Both the position numbers and the translations under genes were made by a program. The notes beneath the pieces were generated by a model. That model was not told the origin of the DNA. It made no database searches and was given only the letters and a program-made list of their open reading frames with translations. Shown one piece after another: positions 46,227 through 57,371 of a DNA stretch of 64,000 nucleotides. Position 1 is the first letter of the stretch; each line of letters starts with the position of its first letter. The DNA comes from Rhipicephalus microplus. Taxonomy: Eukaryota > Arthropoda > Arachnida > Ixodida > Ixodidae. The stretch lies in NCBI RefSeq assembly GCF_043290135.1, contig NC_134707.1, positions 68,563,906 to 68,627,905 of the forward strand, read 5' to 3'.

Positions 46227-47062
46227 TGTAAGGTCTGGCGGTGCAGGCCATGGAAGCGAGTCTTCTCGGTCTCAAACGGGCGCGCTTCCCAAAAAGCCGA
46301 TTCTCGGGAAACGATAATCTCGGCGTAAGCGCGCCCCCTCTGACAAGGATAACGCGGTCAGTCGTGGCTTCTAGAAACCCACTAAATGGTCCCCGAGCCT
46401 CGGAATGCCGGCGGGTGACGTGAGAACAGTGCATAGCCACCCATTCGTCAGGTTTAGAGTCCGCGGGACGGCTGTCGCGCTGGACAGCGTAGTCATCCCG
46501 TGGTAATGGAGGGGGCCCGCAGCCGAACGGCGCCACCATTGTGTGCGTTCGCACAGTTCGCGGAACGTGGTGTACAGGCCGGTCCGTTCGTCTCTCTCTT
46601 TCCGACCGAGCAGTCGAGTGCGGGAAGGGGAGAGAGAGAGGAGGGGACGGCAACAAGTGTGTTTTCTGTCCAATAAACAGACTAAATTGCTTTGGTTGGC
46701 CGGGAGGAGAATCGGGAGGGGGCAACCGAGGTATTAAAACCTGGCTTCCGAGTCCTCGCGGCTGGTTCTGGTCGCAGTAAAGAGTGCTCTGCACTATCGG
46801 CTCTGCCGAGGCAACATGCGACGGTTCCGACGGTCAAGTCTTGTAAATATGTACATAAGTTTGTGTATATAAAGTCGAGTTGTTGTAACGTTTGAAATGT
46901 GCTGGCCTCCATCCCCGAACAAGCAGCAGCAACGACGACAAAACAGGACGGACACCGAGAAGCAACCAACCTTCCACTCCCTTCTGTAGCAACAGCCGCT
47001 ACGCAGCTGGGAGAGCTCTGCTCAAGGGAACAGAGGGAGTGGGGAGAAGGCTGAGTTTTACT
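46227..47062 (+). repeat. 3' LTR of the Gmr1-like element
   Basis: Identical in length to the 5' LTR, differing at nine sites, seven in the first 300 bp and two in the last 35 bp. Followed directly by the gtaac target duplication. Confidence 0.9.
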
Positions 47063-47701
47063 GTAACATTACTATTGCGACAACATATAGAAAAATTGTC
47101 ATGGCTATGCATCCATTGCAGAGTCATACACAGCTGCAACACAACGACTAAATTTCAACCCTGTGTTGGTTTCAGATCCCTTTATAGTGGCAAGCTAAAG
47201 ATATCTGCATTTGTTCGACACATATTAAGATGCAGGGAAATGTGATATGATAATCTCATTGAGAATGCACGTCATATGGCTTCATTGTATATGTGGCCAC
47301 AAGTAACTCTGGTCGCAAAGCAATATGGCACAGCCTAAACAGACGTCACCGACCACTCCAATCTGAACTCGCCTTTGTTACTTGCCCATTATCATCACAG
47401 CAAAAAATGAACAATTAAATATGCTATAGATGTGTGCAAGCTTATGCTTAGGACCAAGTATGAAGGGTGTTTTGTCATTATTGAGATCAGTTATTTGTTC
47501 AAGAACACTTGCTGTCAAACACAAATACATTGCTGTCGAAGCATCAAGACTCAAATATAAAGCAAAAAGAAGTGTCTCTTCACAAATTACAGGCCACAAG
47601 ATGCAAGATAAATATTTGATATACTTGGGATGTAAGGCTGTCACAAGAGGTGCTGCATTATTATACTTTTCCCTGTGTTGAAACCTGCTTGCTTTACTCA
47701 C

Positions 47702-47818
47702 CCAACACATCTGTGAAGATGCCGTGAAAACACCAAGCAGCTGATGCAGCATGGTTGAACACATGTCCAGGGGTTCCACAATTCATATTGGCTGAGCAGC
47801 CCAACAGCCTCCACAGTC
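47702..47818 (-). CDS. Candidate exon (117 nt, class 2-2) in TIR-X
   Basis: The acceptor cttacaaatggttgcag and donor TGTTGG/gtgagt on the - strand enclose 117 nt. In class 2-2 phase it encodes TVEAVGLLSQYELWNPWTCV and QPCCISCLVFSRHLHRCV, Cys-rich like the exon at 37787-37996, with which it joins in frame. The intron would be 9.7 kb and contain the whole Gmr1-like element. A second open frame (LWRLLGCSANMNCG...) exists. No family recognised. Confidence 0.35.
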
Positions 47819-50519
47819 CTGCAACCATTTGTAAGACAATTATAGTCCTACCCAAAGTTCTTGGTTTACAGACACACATGCAAGACGCATAACCACTCTA
47901 TACGAAATTTGCATGATAATGCGCTGGGTAGCACAACGGATGCCCATATCAAGTAAGTATCCCGGCCTGCCGCTTCTTTCTTTCCGTTCTTAAATATTAA
48001 TCAATCCATGGTTAATAATTGTTCCCCAATGTGAAGTGTACTGGCAGTGCGGTGAAGAATTGCAATGTAATTCAAACACAATCAAATTCATGGCAAGTAA
48101 GCGTGCAATAGCGTTTCGTCAGCTAATCAAGAAAACAGCATGAAGTTTAGCTAAAACCCATGTTTTTTTATAAACACCATTCAATTTGATATAAAAGTTA
48201 TGAGCATTATGTGAAAGAACACGGATACATGTTTAATCAATGATTACTTATAATGTACTGATATGAATGCAACTAACTGAATATGAAACGATAATTTTTG
48301 CTTGAGCATTTCGAGTTATGAACACTATCGCACTTGCCAGCTAAATCTTGTCCAAAACAGCGGCAAGCTAGGCTAGTTTCTGTATGTGAGCAGTAATGAA
48401 CAGTGCAAAGAAAAGAGAAACACCAGTAACAACAGTATGGGGCAACCATAGACTGCCAACTGTATAATTTATTGCACAAAAGTTCGCCTGAATATCAGTC
48501 GGACAACTCGTGTAAATGAAGGTCCAGTTGGAAATGAACAAGTTACGAAATCAACAATGCCTGCTTTCTCCAACAGGACCTTCATTCACATGAAGTATGC
48601 AGCGATAGGCTCCTACCGTGGTACGTCACAGCATGATGTCACTGGCACACGTAAAAGGTGTGGCTGGAAAAACACTTCCGCTGGTGGCTCAGCCAGGTAC
48701 AGTCGTGCGGAGTTTGGGGCAAGTTTTAATTTTTCAAAGCTTACACTTCACGTTACAATGTCGACACTAGCTGTAGTATGTGTCAGCAAACATCTAGCTG
48801 TGTGGTAAAATATTTGCCACGCTGTCTGTTTATCTTGAAGAAGTGAACACACGTGGTGACCTGTGTGAGGAACAGCGGCACAGTCTTCAAAATGTGCACT
48901 GTTGATTGCGGCATGTATCGTGCATTGAAAGATATTGAGAATATCGGTTCAACTAAGATTATTGTGTGTGGTGTGTGCAGTGTCAATAACAATGTGTCTT
49001 GTTTGCGAAGACGTTAGCACTCGTGGCAGGGACCGGTCATTGAAAAAACTTGACTGGACATTTTAGTCAAGGCAAATATGCACTTGACGTGACCATCTGC
49101 GAGTGGGTACAGCTCAGTGTTTGCGCTGTGTGCAGAAAAAAATTGCATGGTCACCGGGCTGAAAAATACCATTTGCTGAAGCTGCATGTATGAATCGCCC
49201 TGATGAGTACGCAAGCCCAATAAAGGTATAACTCGTTTTATCGAAGGCCTCATATGTCTTCATTTAATAAGCAGAGATTCTTGTTTCACGTATACTCAGT
49301 ACTTTTAACGCTCGATATTCATGAAGTGAAAATGCACACTACAAGTTTGTGTGTAAGGTCCTAAGGAAGCAATGTAAATATGCAAATAAGTTGTAGGTGT
49401 GAGATGCAGAGATGTAACTGCACAAAAGATTACGTATATATTAGGCTACACGTTTAGAATCGCATACATATCAGTGATCTATCAGCAACGTCACCAACAA
49501 CTTCCTTGCCAACCAGCCCTTGCACAGAGGGAGGGAATGGCTGGCAGGGTGCTCGAAGTGACGTCACACTTTTTGCTAATATAGAGAGGTTTTTCACTTA
49601 GGCAACATTTTGCACAATACACTTTTTAGATGCAAGACTGTACTCGTCCCACATTGATCATACTGATGTCTTTTGTTCCTACTTTGTGCTTTGAATTACT
49701 AGGCATTTAGTCACCATGATCTTTAAAAGCTAATTTCAGTGTTCTCTCTCATATTGCTGACAGCTGTGTCGCTGCATAAATTGGGCAAAAAAGCAACACA
49801 GAAAGGCTGTCACAATAAATACACCAACATGTGTATTCTCTTGCAAAGAAAAGTCGGCACTGGTCCTGTCACTACCCGTCTTCCTTCTCTCTTTGCCTTG
49901 CTTGTGCTGAAACAGCCAAACACCTGATGAGTTAGATGAGAAATATTAACGCATCAAAACTATAAGTGCTTGCATCAGCAACTACACAACAGCGTGATAA
50001 CCGCACCCCCGCCACACAGCAGCGAAACTTATTTTGAAGATGCTGGCAATGTATAATTTTATAAAAAGCAACTTTGGCAGATTACAAAATCTCACATTGT
50101 GCATGCAAGTTTTCTTCAAAGTCAGGCGAACAATGTAGGTGCTGGCCGGTACATTATTATTTGCAAGCAAAGGCGTCTTGCAGGTACACATACAGATTGC
50201 ACGAACACCTCTCTCTCGACACTAGGCACACACATTATATCTTTTAACAAGCATACGCCATTGTTTAGGGGTATAATAACGCTCTACTGTAAACGTATGC
50301 TTATCAACCCACTCAGGCAGTTGGCTAGGTGAATTGAGCCAAGTTACAAATTGTATTGCCCGCGAACGTGAAGAAAATGGTGCTTTGCATCAAATGGCAC
50401 CACAGGCTTCGTTTAATCAACAACGTAGCAAGCGCCGTTTGCGTCCTCCTCACTACATTGCACTAATGAAAAAATCGATCACCATACACATTCATGTTGC
50501 CGCAGTTGTCGCGAATTAG
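47819..50519. other. TIR-X interior, no gene recognised
   Basis: 47930-47990 (gggtagcacaacggatgccc, then a T/C-rich run) is faintly tRNA-SINE-like. 48557-48808 is open on + but has no motif. Nothing else supported. Confidence 0.3.
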
Positions 50520-50940
50520 CTCCAGTAAGGCCGCGCCGATGCGCCTTGGCTTTGCTGGCGTTAGCGTTGTCAAAGCAAATCGGCAACCGCACTCGCAAAG
50601 GCGCGTAAGGTTGCCGTTTCACGACGCCTCTTTGGAGTGCGGCAACACACACTTGCACTGAGTGGCATACTTAGTCTGCATAAAAAAGTGTTCCCCTTAC
50701 CTTTAGTTTCTTTCACACTGTCCTGAGGGAAGCGACCACAGGCGTCAGCCGACACCTCGAAGTCCTTCGAGCGCCCGCACAACCCGCCGATTCCTTGGAC
50801 GACTCGCACTTGATCCGCACTCGAACAACTGCGGGAATAGGGCGCAATCTCAGCACATCACACGAACGAGGAACGGCGCTTCCTTGCGTAAATTTAACAT
50901 TTCGTGCTCTCGTGTGTAGCAGCGCGAACACATGAGAGAC
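50520..50940 (-). promoter_or_regulatory. GC/CpG-rich patch with a - strand splice donor, possible promoter/first exon
   Basis: This stretch is much richer in CpG than the surrounding TIR-X DNA. On the - strand it ends with GAAACTAAAG/gtaagg (50703/50702), a strong donor. An open frame (VVQGIGGLCGRSKDFEVSAD) lacks an upstream ATG and its phase does not match the exon at 47702, so the patch would be untranslated if it is a first exon. Confidence 0.25.
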
Positions 50941-53518
50941 GCATCAAAACGGCATGCCCACGGAAACAAAGAAGACAAACAACGTGTGGCTTTAGCTGTA
51001 AGTAGATTTGATTTGGATATCTGTGTGAGGAAAATAAAAAAAACCATCTGTCGCTGCTATAACTAAAAAATTGTATGTTATCTGGCAAAATAACTTTAAA
51101 AGTGATAAACGGTTATTGAAAGTACAAATTACAACTTATAAATATTTTTGCAGGTCTTTGTTTTGTTTTTGTTCTAGCAGACGACAGCTTCCTACTGCTT
51201 CTACGACAGACGTAGTGCGGTTTTACGTTCGATGCGTGTCGCCGACGCAAAGCTCTATAGTAGTCATATCAGAGTTATTAATTCTCAATCAATCATAGGA
51301 TGACTACAAAGCAGTAACATTTTGACATAGTGCAGTACGCAATCTTTCAAGGTATGACATTTCTTTGCTCTGAAGCAAATCGAAGCAAGCCGGCTGGCGC
51401 AATCAGCTGATGTCGCCGCTACGCGAGGCATGGTCGTGCGCAATAGCGTCGTGCCCCGCACTTGATTTGTCATCAAGCGATAGAGCTACTAAGTGGAATA
51501 CAGCTAGATGCAGGGATTATTGGCGTATCACTATAACTTCCTGTGGTGGCCGACTCAATCGCAAGAGAGCCCCGGGAAACAACCTTCAGCTGCTCAAGCT
51601 TGTGTGTGGGTGTAAAAATACTTGTTTTCATCCGCGACGGGGCGGCAACCTATAGTTGAAAGACATGCGAAAAGCACGTCACGTATATACAATCAAATGA
51701 CATATGCACACAACAATAGATACGATCGCATATCGTACATAAATACGCCAACACAGAGCGTGTAAACAGCAAATTTATATATATAACCTAAACGCTAACT
51801 GTTCAGCGTGAATAGCTTAGCAAGTTAACGCACTCAGTTCACGTACGCGAGCACAACTAAGTGGCACAGGTTCGAATCCCATTATGTCTCATTTTTTTAA
51901 ATTTTTTTTCAATCTTTTTTAAGTACTGCTATCTTTTCTAATGCGTTAGGTACTAAAACAAAATAAAAGCAATATTGCGTTCAAGTATGTATGTGGGACT
52001 GTGTTTTTTGCGCAACAGTTATTAGTATTTTTATTATCATTATTAAATTTTTTATTTATTTAATAATATGACAAAATTAGATAATAAGGGGAACAGTGGG
52101 TCTGCTTGATTGTGAAGCGACTCGAGAAGTGAGAAAACTCAAACCAAAAAATTTATTTGAGAAAAAACTGAGCATTTCACAGCCATACCAACTTCTTCAA
52201 GGGTAGGCCCTAGGTATGCGCGAGACTTGCTATATGACTCATCTGAAGCTGTGGCAGTTGAGGGAAGGCAATATCACCGAGAAGCAGTTACAAAATATAT
52301 TTCGGTTGATGTTTTTTATTCCTCCAAAATAAGGGCTGCACACTTGTGATCGAGCCAAACCAAGAATTGCGGGCACGAGGTCATGAGACAGAAAATGAAT
52401 AATGTTCATTGTTTGAAAAATTGCCCTTAATAAAAGGAAGAGTTATGGAGTGCTACGTAGCTTAACTCGCAGTAGAAATTTTATATATACATATAAATAT
52501 TTTGAAATGGACAATGTTGCACACAGACATTGGTTATATTTCTTCGCAGCACAGTTGAAGCATCTATGTAGAACTGAAGCATCAAGAGAAGCACATGCGT
52601 CCTCACTTTGTTGCGCTTTACATAGCTTATATGCGTCCATGCAGCCATGATATATTTTAAAGCATTTGTTTCACCTATATTCTTCTTATTCATTAAAGCT
52701 GGCCCATCAGTTGTGTCTTATGTAGCACTACAATTGTAGCGTAATCTGCATGGTGGTCTGAATCAATGCTTTTGAAAATCTCAAAACGACCCAGCTCTAT
52801 ACACAATCATCCGAGCATCAATGATAAGCACCATTATGTGTCCGTACATATCAGTGGTGCTCTCATACTTAATTATTTTTCTGACCACTCCCTCTACCCC
52901 TACCTCATTTCTGTCGTGAAGCTGTGGCAAGTTGTGTATAGCTGTATTTATAGTGTAGGAGCACATTCTATCAATAAAAAATTATTTTTAGGCTACATGA
53001 AGTTAGTTTTTTATAGATTTTCATTTCTTTTGTCGGTGCTCAGGAGGGCTAAGCTCATGGTCGATATTTTGAAATGACATTTCTCTTCGCGAATGTTAAT
53101 GAGAACAGTTTCATTATTATTGACAAGTTCATTCGCATTGAATTTAGTTCTCGTTAATATTGTTTTTACCAGAAAACGAGCCCTTGAAGTTGTGCATTTT
53201 TGCCTAATTTGTTTTCGTGTCACAGCATGCAAGTAAAATGACAGTTATTGTCATTCCTTGTGAATGACGAATTTTCCGTGTGACAGACTTTAGCACCTGG
53301 TCATCTGCAGAAGTTGTATTCATTCTGGAAAGGGGCGACGACACAGACTAGCCTGCGTTATTCTTTTGTTGTATATATGTCACTGTGCATTCATTTATAA
53401 CTATATAGACCTCGGATTTCCTGCTGAAAATGTGACAAGAAATGTAGATTTTCCACATTTTCGCAACAAACCACATGCTTTTCATACACTATTGCACATT
53501 GTCGTAAGCACTTTACAA
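50941..53518. other. TIR-X interior, no gene recognised
   Basis: AT-rich (for example 52018-52082), with one tRNA-like head listed separately at 51811. No motif-bearing frame. Confidence 0.35.
51811..51890 (+). repeat. tRNA-derived SINE head with T-rich tail
   Basis: It has tagcttagcaagttaacgc (A-box-like) and a perfect B box ggttcgaatcc at 51869-51879, followed by T-rich sequence. Spacing between boxes is long, as in tRNAs with a large variable arm, but pairing of the acceptor stem is not visible. Confidence 0.5.
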
Positions 53519-53917
53519 AATCTGTATATTTTCGTAAGACCTTACGTTCCGCATTTTCCTTATGAAAGCTTCTGTACACTCCATACACTTTCCTTATCCT
53601 TCCATATCTTCCATCATGAACTCTCCGTATGCTCCATAAGTTTCCTTATCTTTCCTTATCCTTCCATATACTCCATAAAAAGCGTTCCATATAAGCCGTA
53701 CATTTTCCTTATCTTTCTGTATACTCCATAAAAGCCCTTCCGTATACGCCATACAATATCTTACCTTTTCATATACTCCATAAGAAGCGTTCCGTATATG
53801 CCATTCAACTTCCGTATATTTCTATTAAACTCCATATTTTTTCCGTATGTAGCTTAAGGAAATGTTGCGGAGTCCATATATTTTCCGTAAGATTTCATAC
53901 GCAACGTTTCAGTAGGG
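53519..53917. repeat. TIR-X right terminus: TIR and tccgtat/ccatata array
   Basis: About 400 bp of irregular units such as ttccgtatactccataa, ccttatctttcc and gttccatataagcc, ending in the TIR (53895-53917). Read inward on the - strand the units are tatggagtatacggaa-like, related to but distinct from the left array. The frame open on + here is an array by-product. Confidence 0.8.
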
Positions 53918-54560
53918 TTGCGTATTCAGTAGCGATGGAAATCCAATTATTAACGGTGGCTGACGCGCGAAAAGATCCTAGAAGATCGAGGCTAACTGGG
54001 CAAATTGGCTCAATCGGTATTTCAACGGGCTATAGGGTACCAGCAGGCCCCAGCACAGGTGTCTTACGGCGCCGACAGAGATCGCACGCCGCAACGCGTT
54101 GTGGCTCAGAAGGGTAGTGGCCAGGCCAAAAGAATCGTTGGCGAACGCTGTCATACGTGCCTGACACCTCGAGGTGTCCAGAGGTGGGTGCATTATGAAA
54201 CTGGGACAAAACGTCTAAGTGGAGATGTGCAGGAACGACGAGCAAAAGCTCAGCACCATCAGTACGGGCGTTGTAGTGGTTCAAGATATTGTTGTGAAGG
54301 ACGAACTTAAGTAAGGAGTGGTCAGGGGGTGGGAATCGCAGATCATTGATAATAGGAGGCGAAGAGGAGTCGCGGCGTTGTTCAGCAGCTATGTTGGTGA
54401 AGGCTGTAATTGAGAGAACGAGGGCTTCTTGTCCATCTTCGATCATTTCAGGGGGATCCACTGGGTAACAGGACAAGCGGCCGGCGTCCTTGCGAAGTTG
54501 TCTGTATTTATAGGATACAGAAAAAGTGGACTCTTGTAAGCGCAGCGCCAAGTGACCAAA
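53918..54560 (-). pseudogene. Gypsy-2 RNase H end and proximal integrase, broken by TIR-X
   Basis: The HHCC zinc finger reads HNAPTSGHLEVSGTYDSV...CDLC. It is followed, after one stop, by PVEIPIEPICPVSLDLLGSF, in which DLLG holds the first catalytic Asp, then NNWISIATEYA at the junction. Removing 32741-53917 lets the frame run EYA-NT-YAVTRAL, the expected spacing in gypsy integrases. Confidence 0.8.
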
Positions 54561-55870
54561 AACGTCCCATAGGGTCCTTGAGCGAGGAGAGCCAGCAAAG
54601 CGCGTGGTGGTGAGTAGTAACTGAGATTATTTTGCCATACAGGTATGGTGAAAATTTTGCAACATGCCAGACGAGACCTAAGCACTCATTGTCTGTGATC
54701 AAATAGTTTTGTTCCGAGTGCGACAACAGCCGCCTTGCGTACGCGACGACGCGCTGCATTCATTGTTGCCATTGCACCAGCACTGCTCCTATGCCGGGGC
54801 CACTGGTATCGGTATGAAGCTCCGTGGTGGCAGATGGGTCGAAGTGTGCTAAGACTGGTGGATCGGTGAAAATTTCGACGAGCAACGAAAAGGCGTTTGT
54901 TCGCTGTTGGCCCTAGGTGAAAGCGACATCCGTTTTGAGGAGGCAGGTTAGAGGACGAGCTACTTCAGCGAAATTCTCAAAAAAAAACGATGGTAGTTGG
55001 AGCGCAGCACCAGAAAATTTCGGACGGCCTTGGCTAATCGGGGTTTGGGGAAGTAGTGAACTGCTCTGACTTTCGCAAGGTCTGGTTGTAAGCCAGCAGT
55101 GTCAAGAAGATGGCTGAATACGCAAATTTAGCGTTTCACAAAGCGACATTTGGACGAGTTAAGTTGCAGGTTGGCCCCTCGGAGAACATCAAGCACTGTG
55201 AACAGATTGACGAGATGGTCTTTAGGCGTACGTATCCAAAAAACAGTAACATCGTCAAGATAGCAGAAGCAGATGGTCCAGTTCATGCCTAGAAGGAGAG
55301 AGCCCATCATGCGTTAAAAAGCCGCGGGGGCATGGCATATTCCAAAAGGCATAGTTTTGAACTGATAAAGTCAATCAAGAGTCACGAAGGCCGTCTTATT
55401 TGTCATTCACAGGAATATTCCAGTAGCCTGAGTGAAGGTCTATTGAAGAGAAATATTTGGCGTCATGTAAGCAATCGTGTGCATCACCTATGCGCCGTAG
55501 AGAATATACATATTTCTTGGTAATGTGGTTGAACTGACGGTGTCAACACACAATTTCCAGCTATTGCCTTTTTTTAACAAGTACAACGGGTGAGGACCAG
55601 GGACTAGATGAGAGTTTGAATATGCCCTCATGGAGCATTTTATACACTTCAAGATGTATAATAGCATGCACCAGGGCTGCCACACGGCAGGCTAGTCGGC
55701 GAATGGGTCGAACGTCACCGGTATCGATGCGATGGGTTATCACGGATGTCTGGCCTAAATTGCGGTCGCCGAAGCCAAAGATGTCTTGATAAGAAGCGAG
55801 GACGCGGTGGAGAGCAGAGAATTTTTCAGAGGTAAGCTTGTCGGATATCATTGGCGTGAAAAGATCGCAA
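54560..55870 (-). pseudogene. Gypsy-2 reverse transcriptase and RNase H, broken
   Basis: The reverse transcriptase begins HRIDTGDVRPIRRLACRVAA, continues with FKLSSSPWSSPVVLVKKRQ and WKLCVDTVSS, and has an intact YLDD box (ICFCYLDDVTVF) near 55255, then LRGANLQLNSSKCRFVK. RNase H has [15 protein letters not shown] and [13 protein letters not shown], but the third acidic position reads VTTHHHAL instead of VTDHHAL. Several frameshifts. Confidence 0.75.
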
Positions 55871-56279
55871 CAGGAATGAGATGAGAGTCTAGCTTATGAA
55901 AACTCGGGTAGCGAATCAGTGGTTAGGGTGGAAACTGTGTAGTCGACCACTGGTGTCAGACGCGCAAGTGACATGCTGCGTGGAACAACTTGTGCCGAGA
56001 AGCCAGAATTGAGGATAAAAAATGAAGTTCGGTTATCTTTAACGGTAACCATCTTGTTGGGAAGCACGACAATAAGTAACATTAACGTAAAAACTTGAGG
56101 CAGCAACATAATCACCATCAATTACTGGAGGGGATATTGAGAGCTGAACTTGAACTGCGGCTTCTGGCGGAAGTTGGAGGAAATCGACAGGGCGTAGAAG
56201 AGGTGGCCTGGTAGAGGCGGTCTCTGAGAAGGCTGGGAGCTTGAGCCGAAGAAGACCTTCATAACATTGAATGAGCGCA

Positions 56280-56600
56280 GCGTGCGAGGTCAGATAGAAT
56301 GAGTCCAAGGATAAGGTCGTGAGGGCAATTTTCTAGTACTGCAAACAGAACTGAAGTTTGATGCTCAGAAATTGTTAATTGCGCAGTGCACATTCAAAGC
56401 ACAGCAGGAGTACTCCCATCCGCTGTACGAATGGTTGACGCAAGGGCTGGCGTCAGCACTTTTTGGAAGCGGTGGCGAAAGTCTGAGCTTATGACAATTG
56501 TTTTTGCGCCGCTATCAATGAGAGCCGTTACATATAACCAACCGACGAGAATCGTAATAAGGTTCCAGCGCTGGTTGGGAGTAGTCAGAGGACTTGCAGT
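56280..56600 (-). pseudogene. Gypsy-2 aspartic protease region, broken
   Basis: VTALIDSGAKTIVISSDFRH contains the DSG active-site triplet. SVLFAVLENCPHDLILGL follows, as in gypsy proteases of this type. Frameshifts occur around the domain, and an acidic zinc-knuckle remnant (NVCALCAMKPC) precedes it at about 56770-56800. Confidence 0.65.
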
Positions 56601-57131
56601 CTGAGTCGTGCATGCAGCGCCACCTCCTGGGGCTGCACGAGCTAGGTTTCCCAGCTACGGTCCTAAGGGAACCGAGAGCTGCGAGGTTGGGACGAGTGGG
56701 ACTGACGACGCAGGGCCTATGGCGAGCAGCTGGTCTGACGTTCTGGAATATGCCCTGCTCCTGTCTCAACATGGTTTCATGGCGCATAGGGCACACGTTC
56801 GAAGAGGGATCCCCAATCCTAGAAGCTTGATCGAGGTGATGCGGTCCACCGGCTGCTGCTATAGCAAGCGATGCTCCCTATCCGATGGCACGTGAAACAT
56901 ATGGGCCGATCATCATGACTGCCCCATTCGGCTGGGTTTCATAGTGGCGCGAAGGTTCGGTTGGGAGTGGCAGCTGCAACGACTGGAGGAGCTGAACTGG
57001 AACTAGCAGGGGCATTTCGACGAGGTGGCGAAATGCCCATATTCGCAATCTCTTGGCAAACCACGCCCTATATCATTGAAACAGCAGCGATGTTGTGTCC
57101 TGCAGCACTGATGTTATACACAGTGGGTGCC

Positions 57132-57371
57132 CAGCCACGGTGGTCTAGTGGCTAAGGTACTTGGCTGCTGACCCGCAGGTCGAAGGTTCGTATCCCGGCT
57201 GCGGCGGCTGCATTTTCGATGGAGGCGGAAATGTAGACCCATGTGCTCAGATTTGGGCGCACGTTAAAGAACCCCAGGTGGTCGAAATTTCCGGAGCCCT
57301 CCACTACGGCGTCTCTCATAATCATATGGTGGTTTCGGGACGTTAAACCCCACATATCAATCAATCAATCA
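57132..57371 (+). repeat. SINE-1, full-length copy inside gypsy-2
   Basis: A box tggtctagtggctaagg (57141-57157) and B box ggttcgtatcc (57185-57195), then a body ending in an atca repeat (57355-57371). A 16-bp target duplication with one mismatch flanks it: atacacagtgggtgcc (57116-57131) and atacacagtggctgcc (57372-57387). This is the best preserved copy and defines the family ends for the other four. Confidence 0.9.

Larger units (their letters stand above)
41482..47062 (+). mobile_element. Gmr1-like LTR retrotransposon, internally deleted, recently inserted
   Basis: Two 836-bp LTRs (41482-42317 and 46227-47062) bound a 3.9-kb interior. A perfect 5-bp target duplication gtaac flanks it (41477-41481 and 47063-47067). 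The LTRs differ at nine positions by my count, all transitions, about 1 percent. The single ORF runs gag, protease, integrase parts, reverse transcriptase part, RNase H. Integrase before reverse transcriptase with gypsy-type domains is the hallmark of the Gmr1 group. Loss of both catalytic cores makes it dependent on a complete relative. Confidence 0.85.
32741..53917. mobile_element. 21.2-kb element with terminal inverted repeats (TIR-X), unclassified
   Basis: The left end reads CCCTACTGAAACGTT from 32741; the right end at 53917 is its reverse complement. The match extends over 23 bp (32741-32763 versus 53895-53917) with one mismatch. Both ends are followed inward by arrays of short, partly palindromic units. 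Flanks on the two sides are adjacent codons of one gypsy integrase, which shows that this interval is an insertion. Without the nested LTR element it is about 15.6 kb. I recognise no transposase. No clear target duplication: left ATACGTAT and right TTGCGTAT match at 6 of 8. A second copy of the left part starts at 61670. Confidence 0.7.

Noticed and set aside
41482..47062. Calling the LTR element Ty1/copia because integrase precedes reverse transcriptase
   Set aside because: RNase H, reverse transcriptase thumb (RSILGLCGYYRSYVKDYAEV) and the integrase C-terminal domain are gypsy-like; Gmr1 order explains it better.
50570..50931. Protein-coding first exon on the - strand in the CpG-rich patch
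   Set aside because: No ATG in the open frame, and its phase does not match the downstream exon candidates; kept only as a weak regulatory candidate.
51808..51890. Functional tRNA gene
   Set aside because: Good B box, but no convincing acceptor or anticodon stem, and a T-rich SINE-like tail follows.
53366..53731. 121-codon open frame on +, Phe/Pro/Ser/Tyr-rich
   Set aside because: It is a translation of the right terminal array of TIR-X.
32741..53917. Classification of TIR-X as Polinton/Maverick, Helitron, piggyBac or hAT
   Set aside because: Size suggests Polinton, but no polymerase B, integrase or capsid gene is visible and no 6-bp duplication; no TTAA, no 8-bp exact duplication and no Helitron ends.
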